From NCBI GenBank assembly GCA_024509875.1, contig JAMPIV010017554.1, positions 1-64,000 on the forward strand: DNA of 64,000 bases, given 5' to 3'. Within the stretch, counting starts at the first letter, position 1. Every line of letters begins with the position of its first letter. Position numbers and translations under genes: made by a program. Positions 21,326 through 32,528 of this stretch are shown here, piece by piece. The notes beneath the pieces are model-generated. The model was not told the DNA's origin. It worked only from the letters and a program-made list of their open reading frames with translations, and searched no databases. This DNA comes from Oreohelix idahoensis (taxonomy: Eukaryota > Mollusca > Gastropoda > Stylommatophora > Oreohelicidae).

Positions 21326-22287
21326 TGTTACCACCTTCAGTTATGTCTCTGTGGTATAATGATACTGTAGAGGCTGGCACTGCTGACAAGGATGTTGTCA
21401 GAAAAAGGTCGGGCTTATTAACAGTGGCCGACAGTCTTATAACAACGCGAATACAGTGGGTTGTAGGAACAGGCCAATGATGATAATGTGAACATAACTG
21501 TGGCGGTTGGGTCATGAAGGTTGACCAACGTATAAGAAATCTGGACTGGACCCATGGTATCACATTAATGACGATTTATTCAACGTAGACGGATTCATCA
21601 TAGACATAGATCATAAGTTATACAATTGACAGTAGCATTTCATCAAATTATGTTTCATTAGAACATGGCATTAATCACGAACTTGACCGACTCTCTGACC
21701 GCCGACGTCTCAAGGACGGCGGGAGCTCTGCGGTGAACAGTTCTGGTATTCTAGTATTCATAACGGAGCTTTGACTAATACGAAGGGTTTTAGGGAAGAA
21801 ACCCTTAAACTATAATGTAGTACGATCCAGATAAAAATCAGCAAGGATATGGGCACACTAGCGACACGCCCCGACAAGACGTGTCGAAGTTCTACCAAAT
21901 CTTGTCACGAATAAATACGGTATCAAATATGATACATAATCAAGCCATGTGTTGGCTAGAACAAACACTCCACACAGGGGAGGTGTAATATTATCTCTTC
22001 GTTAAGTCTTCCCACGACTTGGGGTAAGACTCACAATAATCTCCGTCAAAAGACGTCTGTCTCAAACAACAGACTGTATGGATCTCTCTGTACAGCGTAA
22101 ATGCTGTTTGGCAACAAAAACCGATCGCACCGAGTTGCGCTATTTGGTTCAAGTATTGGGCCCGACGGCGCGTAAATAAATAGACATATACAACTTACTT
22201 AGATGCGCTCACATGTGCGTCTATCAAGACTAGACGGGCATGTGAGAGTCTCACACACTTAACTCGCACGCGAAAAAGGACTTAACA
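21326..22287 (-). repeat. 5' LTR of element B
   Basis: 962 bp, paired with 15002-15963 and diverged at about 4%. Confidence 0.95.
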
Positions 22288-22420
22288 ATAATATAATTAT
22301 AGATAACATCAAACACATATTATCCCAAGATAAAATAACTATAGATAACATCAAACATAGATGAGACAAGGATAATACAACTATAGATAATACAAACATA
22401 AATCGGACCAAGGTAATTGT
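22288..22420. repeat. 42-bp minisatellite, right part
   Basis: About three further copies of the unit seen at 14839-15001 (ctatagataacatcaaacat variants). They resume immediately after the 5' LTR of element B. Confidence 0.8.
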
Positions 22421-22504
22421 CGCAGCTTGTCTCCCTTGAACTGCCGTAGTGGTCCACACACAGATAAGGCCAAGTAAGCTATTTCTTCATTTAACTATTA
22501 CTTT

Positions 22505-22640
22505 TCAACTCCCCAAGGAACATAGGCGTCTGCAAACTCAAATCGCTCTGCCCCGTCCTATCAGCTCAAGGTCTTTCCATTTCTTCTTGATCCCGTCTTG
22601 TTCTGCCTCAAGTTCTCTTCTCAACGTGTTTAGGGCTCTC
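22505..22640 (-). pseudogene. LINE ORF2 C-terminal remnant
   Basis: The minus strand encodes NTLRRELEAEQDG, a Trp/Leu-rich middle and RRLCSLGS before a stop. This matches the common C-terminal pattern of RTE/L1-like LINE proteins (NTWRRELEAE ... W..LE...R ... LCSTG). One in-frame stop precedes the end. It is a short, 5'-truncated and decayed 3' end in the 520-bp gap between elements B and C; the rest of that gap is unassigned. Confidence 0.5.
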
Positions 22641-22943
22641 TCTATCTTTGTTACACTGAACATTCCAGACCAAGGACTGCCCAGTCATTGTTGCATCAAT
22701 ATTAATCACGCGTTATGTTTATCACTGGTTTTTTTTTACTGATTATTGATGTCAAGTTGGCATATCTTCTTCTTCGATGACAGTGTGTCAGGTTTTGACT
22801 ATTTATTCATTTAACGTTATGTGTCACATTTTAGATAAAGCCTATTTTATCAACATTTATATCAGGATTCTGTCCCTTCCATTTTCACCGAGCATTTATT
22901 GTTCAAAATTAAATTCATTTAAAAAAAAAAAACTTAAGCCTTA

Positions 22944-24096
22944 TGTTACTGTCTTTTTCTCTTGTTGAGGTGATCACTGGCCCAAGACAGTAAACATGTT
23001 GTTAGGTGTGTAGTGCGAGTGTATGATGAACTGAGTGTGGGTGCGAATGAAGGCGCGAATGTGTTTAGGCTCGTATATATGTAGACACTGCAACCCCTAC
23101 ACTCACATGCAGTAGTCAAGGATGCTTGAACACTGCAGGCACGTTTCAAAACATTTATTGACGATAACACACATAGTAGCATCAACAGGAACAGTCATTG
23201 TAAACAAGGTCATGCTGACCGGAAATCGATAATAATACATCAGGCGTTCAAAAGGGCTGGTAAACATTCCAATATTCGTGCATGGTCAATAATAATGTTA
23301 TTCAATGACAGTTCAAAATGCCGCCTGATCTCTCTGACTAAACGCGTCAGATACCTTAATCACCTTGACACATAGGTACAACTTGGCATTCCCCGCCAAT
23401 TGCACATTATCAGGCTGTAGTATAATAGCCGAAAACACAGGCCTCGTTCTGACGTCGGCCGTGTACTGCTGATAAGTAGGTTACCATCAACCCTGCAGTA
23501 ATGCGTATGTGGACATAAATATGCCGCCAATCTGCGGCTCCCACAATATATCTTCGTCACTGGATTTCTGGATGGTATGAAGACTAATAGTCTTGGATGG
23601 CTACCTTGAGCACAACATATATGTTCTGTAATGGAGGACCGGTGAGTTGCAGTTCACAGACTAGGTAATCTTCTAACATGTTCTGCCACCGAAAGCGTAA
23701 TAATGGAAAAAGTCGGTATTACCTGTAACCGAGTCCACAGAACCTAACAAGGAACTCTGCTGTCATTCCAACGCACAGAGATTCACTGGGGAAAACTGCC
23801 ATCGCAGTCACTTCGAAGATTCTCCCCGAAAAACACAATGGACTCTCGTCCCTTCAGAAACCAGGACACTTCACGGCTTGCCGGAAGTCTAACTCAACTC
23901 CCGCTTAAAAAACCCTCCTATGGGCATACGCCAGAACTGTCTACCTTTGACCCTAAAGGTCAAACACAATGAATGAATAAACAAGGGAAGACAACCCCTA
24001 ATCAACCTGACATCGCAGGTAAAGACACAATTATTCTTATGATAAAAACATAAGCAAATAACTTGACAGATGACTCCGTCAAAAATGACAGCAACA
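22944..24096 (-). repeat. 3' LTR of element C
   Basis: 1153 bp, repeated at 31240-32392. Two small open frames inside (22946-23185 and 23360-23560) are duplicated in the other LTR and are not genes. Confidence 0.97.
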
Positions 24097-24558
24097 TATT
24101 ACTACAACCCCCCTGTAAAAAAAAAATGAAATTTTTTTTTTTAATATGTCCATGAGCAAGATTGCACAAGTATCACTTATGTGCTCATGAAAAAATGAAC
24201 CTAATATCAGGTACAATAGACGCATAAACAAAGCGTCTGAAGAGGGTACAAATCATCTCCCAACGTAGGAGAAAATATTTCCTTTAAGCCAAACAAACTA
24301 AGGGGGTACCATTAAAGAAACCTAAGTTGCTGGCAATACCAATCATATATCAAACATTACTAAATACTATAATTATAGCAATATACAAAATGTCATGAAT
24401 TACAATGCTATATTAGCAACATATCACTGATGGATGGACAAAATGAAATTTGTTAAATTATCTAAACATCATCCAAATACATTTGTATTACAACATATTA
24501 GGATGTTAAGGACAGACCTAAGTCCGAAAGTGTATCAGGAAAAACTAGGACACAAGAT
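24097..24558 (-). other. 3' untranslated region and purine tract of element C
   Basis: 460 bp between the RNase H stop and the LTR. On the minus strand, caggggggttgtag lies just before the LTR and is the likely polypurine tract. An A/T homopolymer block sits at 24118-24142. Confidence 0.6.
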
Positions 24559-25551
24559 TTAACTGGAATCATGTGGGCATCTGGACAATATGTCCGCCAT
24601 CACATTATCCGAACCACGGATAGCTCGCACCGTGAAATGGAAAGGCTGAAGAGCAATAGCATAACGAGTAGATCTCGAGCTCTTCAAATCCTTACTTTGC
24701 ATAGCCGTAAGAGCTTTTTGGTCGGTTTCCATAAAGAAATGCGCGCCCAGAAGGAATCTTTGTAGCTTAAGAATGGACCAAACCATAGCCAACAATTCAC
24801 GGTCTAAAACCGAGTAATTCCTTTCTGCCGCATTTAGCTTCCTAGAAATATACATTACAGGATGCAGAGTTCCTGAATATTCCTGCATTAGTGCCGCTTC
24901 AATCCCAGTGGAAGAGGCATCACTACGAAGAACAAAAGTCTTATCAATCGTTGGTAGTCTTAAGATAGGATGAGATGAGAACAAATTCTTAACCTGATCC
25001 AATGAAGATTGGCATCCCTGGGACCAACGCACCATATTAGGAGAACCTTTTTTCAATAACGATGAAAGTGGAGCCATAATGGAGGACAGATTCTCAATGA
25101 ATCTTCCATAGAATTGTATCAATCCCAAGAGACTACGCACTTGCTTTTTTGTCTTCGGAACCGAGATATTTAATATCTTCGAAATGTTTTGGTCCTCTGT
25201 CTTCAACAGACCATGACCAACTCTATGACCTAGGAAGGAAATTTCACTAAACCCAACAAAAGCTTTAGAGGGTTTTGCAGTCAAACTATGCTCACGTAGA
25301 GTAGATAGCAATTCCTTTAGACCCAAATAGTGTTCTTCCCAAGTATCGCTGAAAAGACAGATGTCGTCTAAATATGCGATGACATCTGCACGATCTGATA
25401 GAATTCGTCGCATCATGCGCACGAAAGTCGCTGGGGCGTTCATAAGCCCGAAAGGCATAAAATTCCATTGAAACAGACCCCTAGGTGTCGAAAAAGCAGT
25501 GAGAGGTTTGGCGTGTTCCGTCAGTGGGACTTGCCAATAACCTTTCGACAA
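24559..25551 (-). CDS. rt-rnh: RT palm/connection and RNase H of element C
   Basis: 330 codons. It opens inside the RT palm (SKGYWQVPL), then FQWNFMPFGLMNAPATFVRM, the catalytic YLDD (IAYLDDICLFSD), FLGHRVG, the connection (SLLGLIQFYGRF, SLLKKGSPNMVRWSQ) and RNase H: LRSDASSTG, SVLDRELLAMVW, METDQKALTAM and NVMADILSRCPHDSS. The called ATG is not the true start; it lies just past a one-base deletion that separates this part from the RT fingers upstream. The protein ends soon after RNase H, as in A. Confidence 0.93.
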   Translation of the reverse strand: MSKGYWQVPLTEHAKPLTAFSTPRGLFQWNFMPFGLMNAPATFVRMMRRILSDRADVIAYLDDICLFSDTWEEHYLGLKELLSTLREHSLTAKPSKAFVGFSEISFLGHRVGHGLLKTEDQNISKILNISVPKTKKQVRSLLGLIQFYGRFIENLSSIMAPLSSLLKKGSPNMVRWSQGCQSSLDQVKNLFSSHPILRLPTIDKTFVLRSDASSTGIEAALMQEYSGTLHPVMYISRKLNAAERNYSVLDRELLAMVWSILKLQRFLLGAHFFMETDQKALTAMQSKDLKSSRSTRYAIALQPFHFTVRAIRGSDNVMADILSRCPHDSS

Positions 25552-25553
25552 GT

Positions 25554-26483
25554 CTAGTTTAGTAAGAATTTAGCTTTAGAAAGTCTAATAAGTAGATCAT
25601 CTAATAATGGCATAGGTTCAGCATCGAACTTCGTAACTTGATTTAATTTGCGATAGTCAACGCAAAGACGTATGTTATTGTCTTTCTTTCGAACAATAAC
25701 TATCGACGAAGAATAAGCTGAAGTGGATGGTTCAATTATTTGCAGTTGAATCATTTCATCCAATTCTTTCTCGACTTTTGCTTGAAAATGAATAGGTATT
25801 GGGTATGGTCTTACTCTGATCGGATTACGATCAGTAAGTATGATGTCATGTTCTATGACATCTGTGTGTCCAGGAATGTCGGTAAGGACATCCTGATATG
25901 ATTGTAGCGTAGAGGATACTTGACGTTGCTCCTCAAAAGACAAGTTCGAAGAGATTGTAACGTCCCTCCACGATTCCGTTGAATTCAGTGGAATCGCAGG
26001 AAGAGGTAAGTTAACGTCAGAAAAAATAGTTTCCTCATCCTGTATAACGGACAGGGATGAGATGTGACCATGTTGGACTGGAGAGTCGTCCGTCGCCTGG
26101 AAAATAGGCTGCAAATAGTCTGGACGTTCAATAAACTCTGTTAGCATATTTATATGGAAGGTTTTATGCTTTCCATCCACATCGACGATATAGTCGACAT
26201 CGGAAATTTTGGAGACTATAGTGTATGGACCTTTCCATGAAATGAGAAGTCTATTCTCTCTTGAGGGAAGTAAGACATATGCTTTGTCTCCAGGACAAAG
26301 TTGACGTAGGCGTCTTTTCTTGTTAGCAAATCGCCTAGCTTTTTCTTTCGCAAATTCGGAAGATGAAGTTGCTAACCTGCACGATTCGATAATCTTTTCT
26401 CTAAGAGCAATGACATATTCATATGACGATTGTGTATCATCGTCAATATTATCAGAAGTTATCAAATCGTGTAACAAGGACAT
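25554..26483 (-). CDS. int-rt: Integrase C-terminus and RT fingers of element C
   Basis: 309 codons beginning MSLLHDLITSDN, the counterpart of MSLIHDLLVDEN in A. The GPY/F module (WKGPYTIVSKISDVDYIVDVDG) lies at about residues 78-110, a linker with SVIQDEE at about 145-155, RT entry (RPYPIPIHF) at about 222, and fingers (IRLCVDYRKLNQ) at about 270. The frame ends at KAKFLLN because a T is missing from a short T run near 25571, while the next frame carries the rest of RT. Otherwise nothing separates integrase from RT. Confidence 0.92.
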   Translation of the reverse strand: MSLLHDLITSDNIDDDTQSSYEYVIALREKIIESCRLATSSSEFAKEKARRFANKKRRLRQLCPGDKAYVLLPSRENRLLISWKGPYTIVSKISDVDYIVDVDGKHKTFHINMLTEFIERPDYLQPIFQATDDSPVQHGHISSLSVIQDEETIFSDVNLPLPAIPLNSTESWRDVTISSNLSFEEQRQVSSTLQSYQDVLTDIPGHTDVIEHDIILTDRNPIRVRPYPIPIHFQAKVEKELDEMIQLQIIEPSTSAYSSSIVIVRKKDNNIRLCVDYRKLNQVTKFDAEPMPLLDDLLIRLSKAKFLLN

Positions 26484-27532
26484 CGGACCGCGCGGTTGCG
26501 CACCAAAGACAAGTTCGAAAGGAGAAAACCCTGTATGCTCGTTGGGAACTTCTCTCTATAGGCAAAGAGGACTGCAGGTAAAACCCTGTCCCAATCTTCA
26601 GGATGATCCTCCGTTATCTTGCCAAGTAAGTTCTTTAGTGTCCTGTTAAGACGTTCTACCAATCCATTGGACATTGGATGATAAATACTACTGAGAGACC
26701 TTTTAATGTCTAGCGTAGCCATTACCTGAGACATAACGTCCGAAATTAACTGAGTGCCGTGGTCCGACAGTATTTCTCCGGGGAATCCCAGACGAGAAAA
26801 TATGAGCCAAAGAGCATCAGCGATATCGACAGTTGATATGCTCTTCAGAGGAATAGCCTCTGGCCAACGCGTGCACATGTCCACGCAAGTGAGGATAAAT
26901 TGGTGTCCTCTGGCTGACTTAATCTTGAACGGACCAATGATGTCTATAGCCATTTTCTGAAACGGCCGAATCGGAATATCTGCAGCCTGAATAGGAGCAG
27001 CATGTCTCGGACCTCTAGACTTGACCTCTTGACAAATTTTGCAAGATCGGCAATAAATTCGGATGTCTTTATTCACGAATGGCCAAAAGAAGGACGCAAG
27101 GACTCTAGTTTTAGTTCTGGAAAACCCCATGTGTCCAGCACACTGAGAATCGTGTGCATGCTGAAGAATTAAGGCTCTCATACACTTAGGCACAAGAATT
27201 TGCGAGTGCATAGACTTGTCCGAGTGTTGTACCATCCGTACCAATATACCATTCTTCATAGTAATATACGATTTGTGATTAGTATTTTGATTGGGATCCC
27301 CTTTCTTTGCAAGAAGGAAGAATTTCTTCAAAGAAGGATCCTCTTCTTGACGTTTAACAAACGAGTCATGGGAAATCACCAAGTGCTCGTCTTGGCTATC
27401 AACTTCATTACTATTATCCGATGAAGTTGGGGGATTAAGAGCTTGAGCTCTTGTCACCACTGCATTGACCGTTTGAATGTTTTTTTTCCTCCCAACTAGA
27501 AATTTGTTGCGGGGTGCATTCCTTAACCCCAT
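26462..27532 (-). CDS. int: Integrase of element C
   Basis: 356 codons. The N-terminal 100 residues match the post-protease spacer of A (VNAVVTRAQA, DPSLKKFF). The H2C2 zinc domain follows (LQHAHDSQCAGHMG ... YCRSCKICQEV). The core has MAIDIIGPF, ILSDHGTQL and NGLVERLNR for the D,D-35-E triad. The last ~30 residues (from EKFPTS) are out of frame because of one extra base near 26556; the true frame continues in 26483-25554. The overlap with gag-protease (27435-27532) results from an A8 run (27479-27487) where seven would keep both in one frame. Integrase upstream of RT is the key oddity. Confidence 0.92.
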   Translation of the reverse strand: MGLRNAPRNKFLVGRKKNIQTVNAVVTRAQALNPPTSSDNSNEVDSQDEHLVISHDSFVKRQEEDPSLKKFFLLAKKGDPNQNTNHKSYITMKNGILVRMVQHSDKSMHSQILVPKCMRALILQHAHDSQCAGHMGFSRTKTRVLASFFWPFVNKDIRIYCRSCKICQEVKSRGPRHAAPIQAADIPIRPFQKMAIDIIGPFKIKSARGHQFILTCVDMCTRWPEAIPLKSISTVDIADALWLIFSRLGFPGEILSDHGTQLISDVMSQVMATLDIKRSLSSIYHPMSNGLVERLNRTLKNLLGKITEDHPEDWDRVLPAVLFAYREKFPTSIQGFLLSNLSLVRNRAVRCPCYTI

Positions 27533-29579
27533 GAATACGACCGATTATAAGATCCGCAATAGGATTAGGAAGAAGACATGCATGGACATCTCCTGTGAAG
27601 AAGGGAGTGTCAATCCTAATAATTGCAGTAGGATAACTTTCCATAGTACCACCAAATGTAACACATTTGATTGTTTTTCCAGTGGCACAGCAAGGATCTA
27701 TCAGAGACTCCCTAACCCCGACGGTAGTACATCCCGAATCGAAAAGTACTGAGACTAGCCTATCATTTATTAGACCTTTATGTAAGATGAGAGATCCTCT
27801 CCCATCATGCGCAACTGTAGCAGGTAGAGCAGGAAGAGGGTGACCACAACTTAGAGTAGATACAGTCGATGAGTCGAACAATGTTAAGCATTGGGGGCAT
27901 TCAGTTGCTCTCCCAAAATCGAAAGCACAACCAGTGATAGCCCTAGAGTTACCACTATCATTTACTGTATTACAGGCTCCATCAAACTCTTGTTGTGCAG
28001 AGTTTGCCTGTTGGAAAGGTCTTTTTTTGTTAAATCTAGGTCTGCCTCGATTATCATTTCCCCTGTAATTATTTCGACTATCATTTCCCCTGTAATTGTT
28101 ATCATATTGCCTATTGTAATCATCATTCCGGTTTGAATCCCGGTTTCTAAATTCACCATCGTCATAATCTTGACGTCGAGAATGATTACCTCGAAAGTTC
28201 GAATAGTTATTATTTGGATAGCCTTTGCGAAAGTGTCTCAAATTATTACCACTAAAATTACGAGAACTACCATCTTGTCTCCAATTCATAGACGAAGAAC
28301 CATCATGTGTTGGATTACTCCGCTTCTGAGGGTAATTCTGATTACTTCCCCTATTCCAGTTTTTTTGAGCACCCTGAAATTTTTTTTTGAAATTATGGCC
28401 ATATGGTGTTGCCGAAGCAGCTGGCAACCCTTCTTTCACTTTAGAATTGCTAACTGTAGCATGGGGATGCGCGGTGGCATACTGACAACAGTATTCCTCC
28501 ATATCTTTTAAGTTTTTAGGCTTACGCTCATGAAGGAATGCAAGAAAAGAATCATTAACAGATGACAAAACCTTATCTCGCAATAATAAGTCCATTAGAC
28601 CTTCATATGTTTTCTCAGTCTGAGACAACTCAACCCATCGTGTAAATGTACGACGTATTTTTGTAACAAAATCAGAGAAATCTACTCCATTTTCTGGCAA
28701 CATTGTCCTAAAACGAAGACGATAGTCTTCTTCTTTTAGTAGGTATTTTTTTAGCAATGCTGCTCTGACAACATCATAATTAGTCCTGTCATGTTCGTCT
28801 ATTGTCATAAGAGTAGTCACTGTGTCACCTGTAAAAAATTCCATCAGTTGTTCAACATATTTTTCCTTTTTTATGTTATGCGTATCGCAAAAAAATTGGA
28901 ATCTATCTAGATAATCTGCTACGTCATCCTTTAAAGGATTGAAATGAGGCAATTTAATCCTATTAACAAACTCCTTTGTCGTACTCGAAGTTGTTTGCTG
29001 AGCACCCGTACTCGCCAATTTCAGTTTCTCTAACTCCAAAGTTGCGAGTCTTTCATCAAGTTCCATCTTCTGTTTTCTTTCCTCATGTTCCATTTTTCTA
29101 ATTTCAGCCTCAGCAGCAGCTTGAAGTTTTCTCTCCTCTGCAGCAGCTTGAGCTTGAATTTTTTTCTCCTCTGCAGCAGCTTGAGCTTGAATTTTTTTCT
29201 CCTCTGCAGCAGCTTGAAGTTTTTTGTCTTCCATTTCCATCTGGAATTTTCTTTCATCAGCAGCAGCTTTTCTCTCCTCAGCAGCAGCTTGAGCTTTTCT
29301 CTCCTCAGCAGCAGCTTGAGCTTTTCTCTCCTCAGCAGCAGCTTCTCTTTGATACCTTTTCTCTTCAAGTTCTAATCTTCTATTCTCAGCATCTAGCTTC
29401 TTTAGTTCAGCTTCTGCTCTCCTTTGTTCATCTTCTGCTTTCAATTTAATTTCCTCTTTTTGTTTCTTTTCTTCTGACTTTAATGCAATGGCGAATAGAG
29501 CAGATGAATATTCTTCCAATTCTTTACCAGACTTACCAAGGGTTAACCCTTGCTGGATGAAGAAATCCAATGTAGACAT
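27435..29579 (-). CDS. gag-pr: Gag-protease polyprotein of element C
   Basis: I start at MSTLDFFIQQ (29579) because A and B begin alike; the open frame extends 19 codons upstream. Residues ~15-205 are coiled coil, including near-perfect repeats of QAAAEERKA and AAAEEKKIQAQ (29130-29345). The capsid runs from about 220 to 385, with a SCAN-like core (YRLRFRTMLP ... RKPKNLKDMEEYCC). A basic Asn/Arg/Gly tail follows, then CPQC...CGHPLP, protease FDSGCTTVGV and LIIGRIHGVKE. The frame runs out after WEEKK at an A8 tract; integrase lies in the neighbouring frame. Capsid assembly and polyprotein cleavage are the expected roles. Confidence 0.93.
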   Translation of the reverse strand: MSTLDFFIQQGLTLGKSGKELEEYSSALFAIALKSEEKKQKEEIKLKAEDEQRRAEAELKKLDAENRRLELEEKRYQREAAAEERKAQAAAEERKAQAAAEERKAAADERKFQMEMEDKKLQAAAEEKKIQAQAAAEEKKIQAQAAAEERKLQAAAEAEIRKMEHEERKQKMELDERLATLELEKLKLASTGAQQTTSSTTKEFVNRIKLPHFNPLKDDVADYLDRFQFFCDTHNIKKEKYVEQLMEFFTGDTVTTLMTIDEHDRTNYDVVRAALLKKYLLKEEDYRLRFRTMLPENGVDFSDFVTKIRRTFTRWVELSQTEKTYEGLMDLLLRDKVLSSVNDSFLAFLHERKPKNLKDMEEYCCQYATAHPHATVSNSKVKEGLPAASATPYGHNFKKKFQGAQKNWNRGSNQNYPQKRSNPTHDGSSSMNWRQDGSSRNFSGNNLRHFRKGYPNNNYSNFRGNHSRRQDYDDGEFRNRDSNRNDDYNRQYDNNYRGNDSRNNYRGNDNRGRPRFNKKRPFQQANSAQQEFDGACNTVNDSGNSRAITGCAFDFGRATECPQCLTLFDSSTVSTLSCGHPLPALPATVAHDGRGSLILHKGLINDRLVSVLFDSGCTTVGVRESLIDPCCATGKTIKCVTFGGTMESYPTAIIRIDTPFFTGDVHACLLPNPIADLIIGRIHGVKECTPQQISSWEEKKHSNGQCSGDKSSSS

Positions 29580-31239
29580 TCTGTCTAATGAGATCAGTAA
29601 CCTGAAAAATTCAACAATTACCTTATCCCACTTCAATGGGAGACAAGTCTGAAATGCTAGACTTGTATACTCACTTCACTTTATTTCACTCTCTTAGTCT
29701 TAGACAAAGACCTTGTATGGTCCTCCTGTTTATAATGTAACAAAAAATCACTTGAGTACCTGTGGAAAATAATTCCTTTATATCCCACTCACTATGGGCA
29801 CAAGTCTTTTTTATAAAGAACTTGAATATATATTTCACCTTGTCTCAATCTTTGTGGATAACAAGTCTTTTATCAAAGAACTTGTATAAATATCTTATAT
29901 AATAATATTTTATTAACAATCTCTATATGAAGAGTGTACCTTATCAATAATAATAATACATGACCAAGTGTATGTATGTAGACTGTGTATGACAATAATG
30001 TAGAACAATCATAAATACAAAGACAAAAATACAGAACAATGGCCGAAAACATTCGCGGAAGTCAAATAAACAATACAGCAAAAAGTAAAGAAAATGTTAC
30101 ACAAATGTGTAATGATGACCGCGAAAAATAAACAAGACAAATGGCAACACTGTTATAAACGAAAAGGTGTAAAGAAATAAACAAAAGAAAGGAAAGACCT
30201 ACAGATACAAACAAATGAAATCAAAACTGAAAAACAGAAAAAATATTACAAAAACAACGATAAGTACAGTTTCAGCACAGCTAAACGTAAATAGCAACGA
30301 TTGTCGCTAGCAAATTCCAATTAAGGAAATTTGCAGTCCCTAACGACACGCTCTCAATAGATAACCTCTATTACGTGGCATTTATCTAAAGGAGTCACCT
30401 TTACCCAACCAGCCCGCAAAAGAACACAAGAAAAATACACAACAATAGTACAATTAACATAAATAGCAATCAATTCAATGTGTTGCAAAATAAAGCTTAG
30501 TCACACATGATATTACAGTAACTAACTTGCTCCTTGCGAACACAGAAACAAAATGTCAAGCGCGCACTGAATGTCAAATCCACTGTAGCATAAAGTGGTA
30601 TTCACGAACAAAAGTTACTATGACCTTCTCGTAACTTGAGTCTTGCACCTCGAATGTTTACCATTTCATGTACTGTTTACAAACAGGAACTTGACCTCGA
30701 ACAATGTAGCTTGAATGCTCGGGCGTAGAAAAGTCTGTTGTTGACTGAAACGTGTAAACGACCAGCGGTACCGTTTACAAAAAGGGACTCGACTTGCAGT
30801 TGTGGTCCACGTAGCAAATGCCTAGATGTTAACTTCAGTACTTGTCCTGTTGTGGTTTATGTAGCATTATAACATAAATGCTCGCACTGTTTATCTGGGT
30901 CAACAGTTGATGACCTATTTCTGTCCGGTGTAGACAAAACTTGAAAGCATAGAGTATGTGTGTTATTCTCAGTTGTCCACTTTGTTCCTCATGACATGTA
31001 GCACATGTAGAAATGTAAATTTCTGGACAACACTGGAGGCATAATAAATGTAGCATAAGTCCTCGGAAATGTTAATTTCTCGCTCTGTCCAGCTTAAACC
31101 CACAAATGTAAGGTGTACTTGTCCTTCTCACGAAAATAGCCCCATCATCCAGAAGTGTAAGTAGCCTGGTGGGGTGTCTGTTTAAGGCTGGCGTACCAGA
31201 AATGTATCAGAAGAGCCCACGTAACTGGCCCACCAGAAA
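29580..31239 (-). other. 5' leader and primer site of element C
   Basis: 1.66 kb without a coding frame. The minus strand carries TGGTGGGCCAG at 31235-31225, four bases inside the LTR and identical to element B, the probable primer binding site. Confidence 0.6.
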
Positions 31240-32392
31240 TGTTACTGTCTTTTTCTCTTGTTGAGGTGATCACTGGCCCAAGACAGTAAACATGTTGTTA
31301 GGTGTGTAGTGCGAGTGTATGATGAACTGAGTGTGGGTGCGAATGAAGGCGCGAATGTGTTTAGGCTCGTATATATGTAGACACTGCAACCCCTACACTC
31401 ACATGCAGTAGTCAAGGATGCTTGAACACTGCAGGCACGTTTCAAAACATTTATTGACGATAACACACATAGTAGCATCAACAGGAACAGTCATTGTAAA
31501 CAAGGTCATGCTGACCGGAAATCGATAATAATACATCAGGCGTTCAAAAGGGCTGGTAAACATTCCAATATTCGTGCATGGTCAATAATAATGTTATTCA
31601 ATGACAGTTCAAAATGCCGCCTGATCTCTCTGACTAAACGCGTCAGATACCTTAATCACCTTGACACATAGGTACAACTTGGCATTCCCCGCCAATTGCA
31701 CATTATCAGGCTGTAGTATAATAGCCGAAAACACAGGCCTCGTTCTGACGTCGGCCGTGTACTGCTGATAAGCAGGTTACCATCAACCCTGCAGTAATGC
31801 GTATGTGGACATAAATATGCCGCCAATCTGCGGCTCCCACAATATATCTTCGTCACTGGATTTCTGGATGGTATGAAGACTAATAGTCTTGGATGGCTAC
31901 CTTGAGCACAACATATATGTTCTGTAATGGAGGACCGGTGAGTTGCAGTTCACAGACTAGGTAATCTTCTAACATGTTCTGCCACCGAAAGCGTAATAAT
32001 GGAAAAAGTCGGTATTACCTGTAACCGAGTCCACAGAACCTAACAAGGAACTCTGCTGTCATTCCAACGCACAGAGATTCACTGGGGAAAACTGCCATCG
32101 CAGTCACTTCGAAGATTCTCCCCGAAAAACACAATGGACTCTCGTCCCTTCAGAAACCAGGACACTTCACGGCTTGCCGGAAGTCTAACTCAACTCCCGC
32201 TTAAAAAACCCTCCTATGGGCATACGCCAGAACTGTCTACCTTTGACCCTAAAGGTCAAACACAATGAATGAATAAACAAGGGAAGACAACCCCTAATCA
32301 ACCTGACATCGCAGGTAAAGACACAATTATTCTTATGATAAAAACATAAGCAAATAACTTGACAGATGACTCCGTCAAAAATGACAGCAACA
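31240..32392 (-). repeat. 5' LTR of element C
   Basis: 1153 bp, matching 22944-24096 with one difference noted by eye. Confidence 0.97.
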
Positions 32393-32528
32393 CCTTATTT
32401 AAACACTCTTTAAAATTGATACAGACAAACATTCCTGTTCATGATAGATAATAATTGAGATACATACATAGAAATTAATGCTAAAGAAAAGATGCGGGCA
32501 ATAGTCTATACAAACAGAAATTAAGGTA

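Larger units (their letters stand above)
15002..22287 (-). mobile_element. LTR retrotransposon B, Gmr1-like, internally deleted
   Basis: 7286 bp with two 962-bp LTRs (15002-15963 and 21326-22287). By eye they differ at some 35-40 sites, about 4%, so the copy is older than A or C. It lies on the minus strand in a 42-bp minisatellite. The flanking five bases, aaaat on the left and ataat on the right, look like a target duplication with one mutation. Gag and protease are recognisable, but integrase and most of RT are gone, leaving short tails of RT and RNase H. It cannot be autonomous. Confidence 0.92.
22944..32392 (-). mobile_element. LTR retrotransposon C, Gmr1-like Ty3/gypsy, full length and young
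   Basis: 9449 bp with two 1153-bp LTRs (22944-24096 and 31240-32392). I found only one mismatch between them (gataagtagg against gataagcagg). A perfect 5-bp target duplication, CCTTA, flanks it (22939-22943 and 32393-32397). On the minus strand the order is leader, gag-protease, integrase, RT, RNase H, 3' region. Integrase lies before RT, as in A. Breaks are single-base indels at an A8 run (27479-27487), near 26556 and near 25571. Confidence 0.96.

Noticed and set aside
27200..29375. Plus-strand and alternate minus frames over gag of element C
   Set aside because: Shadows; the repeated coiled-coil codons keep other frames open.
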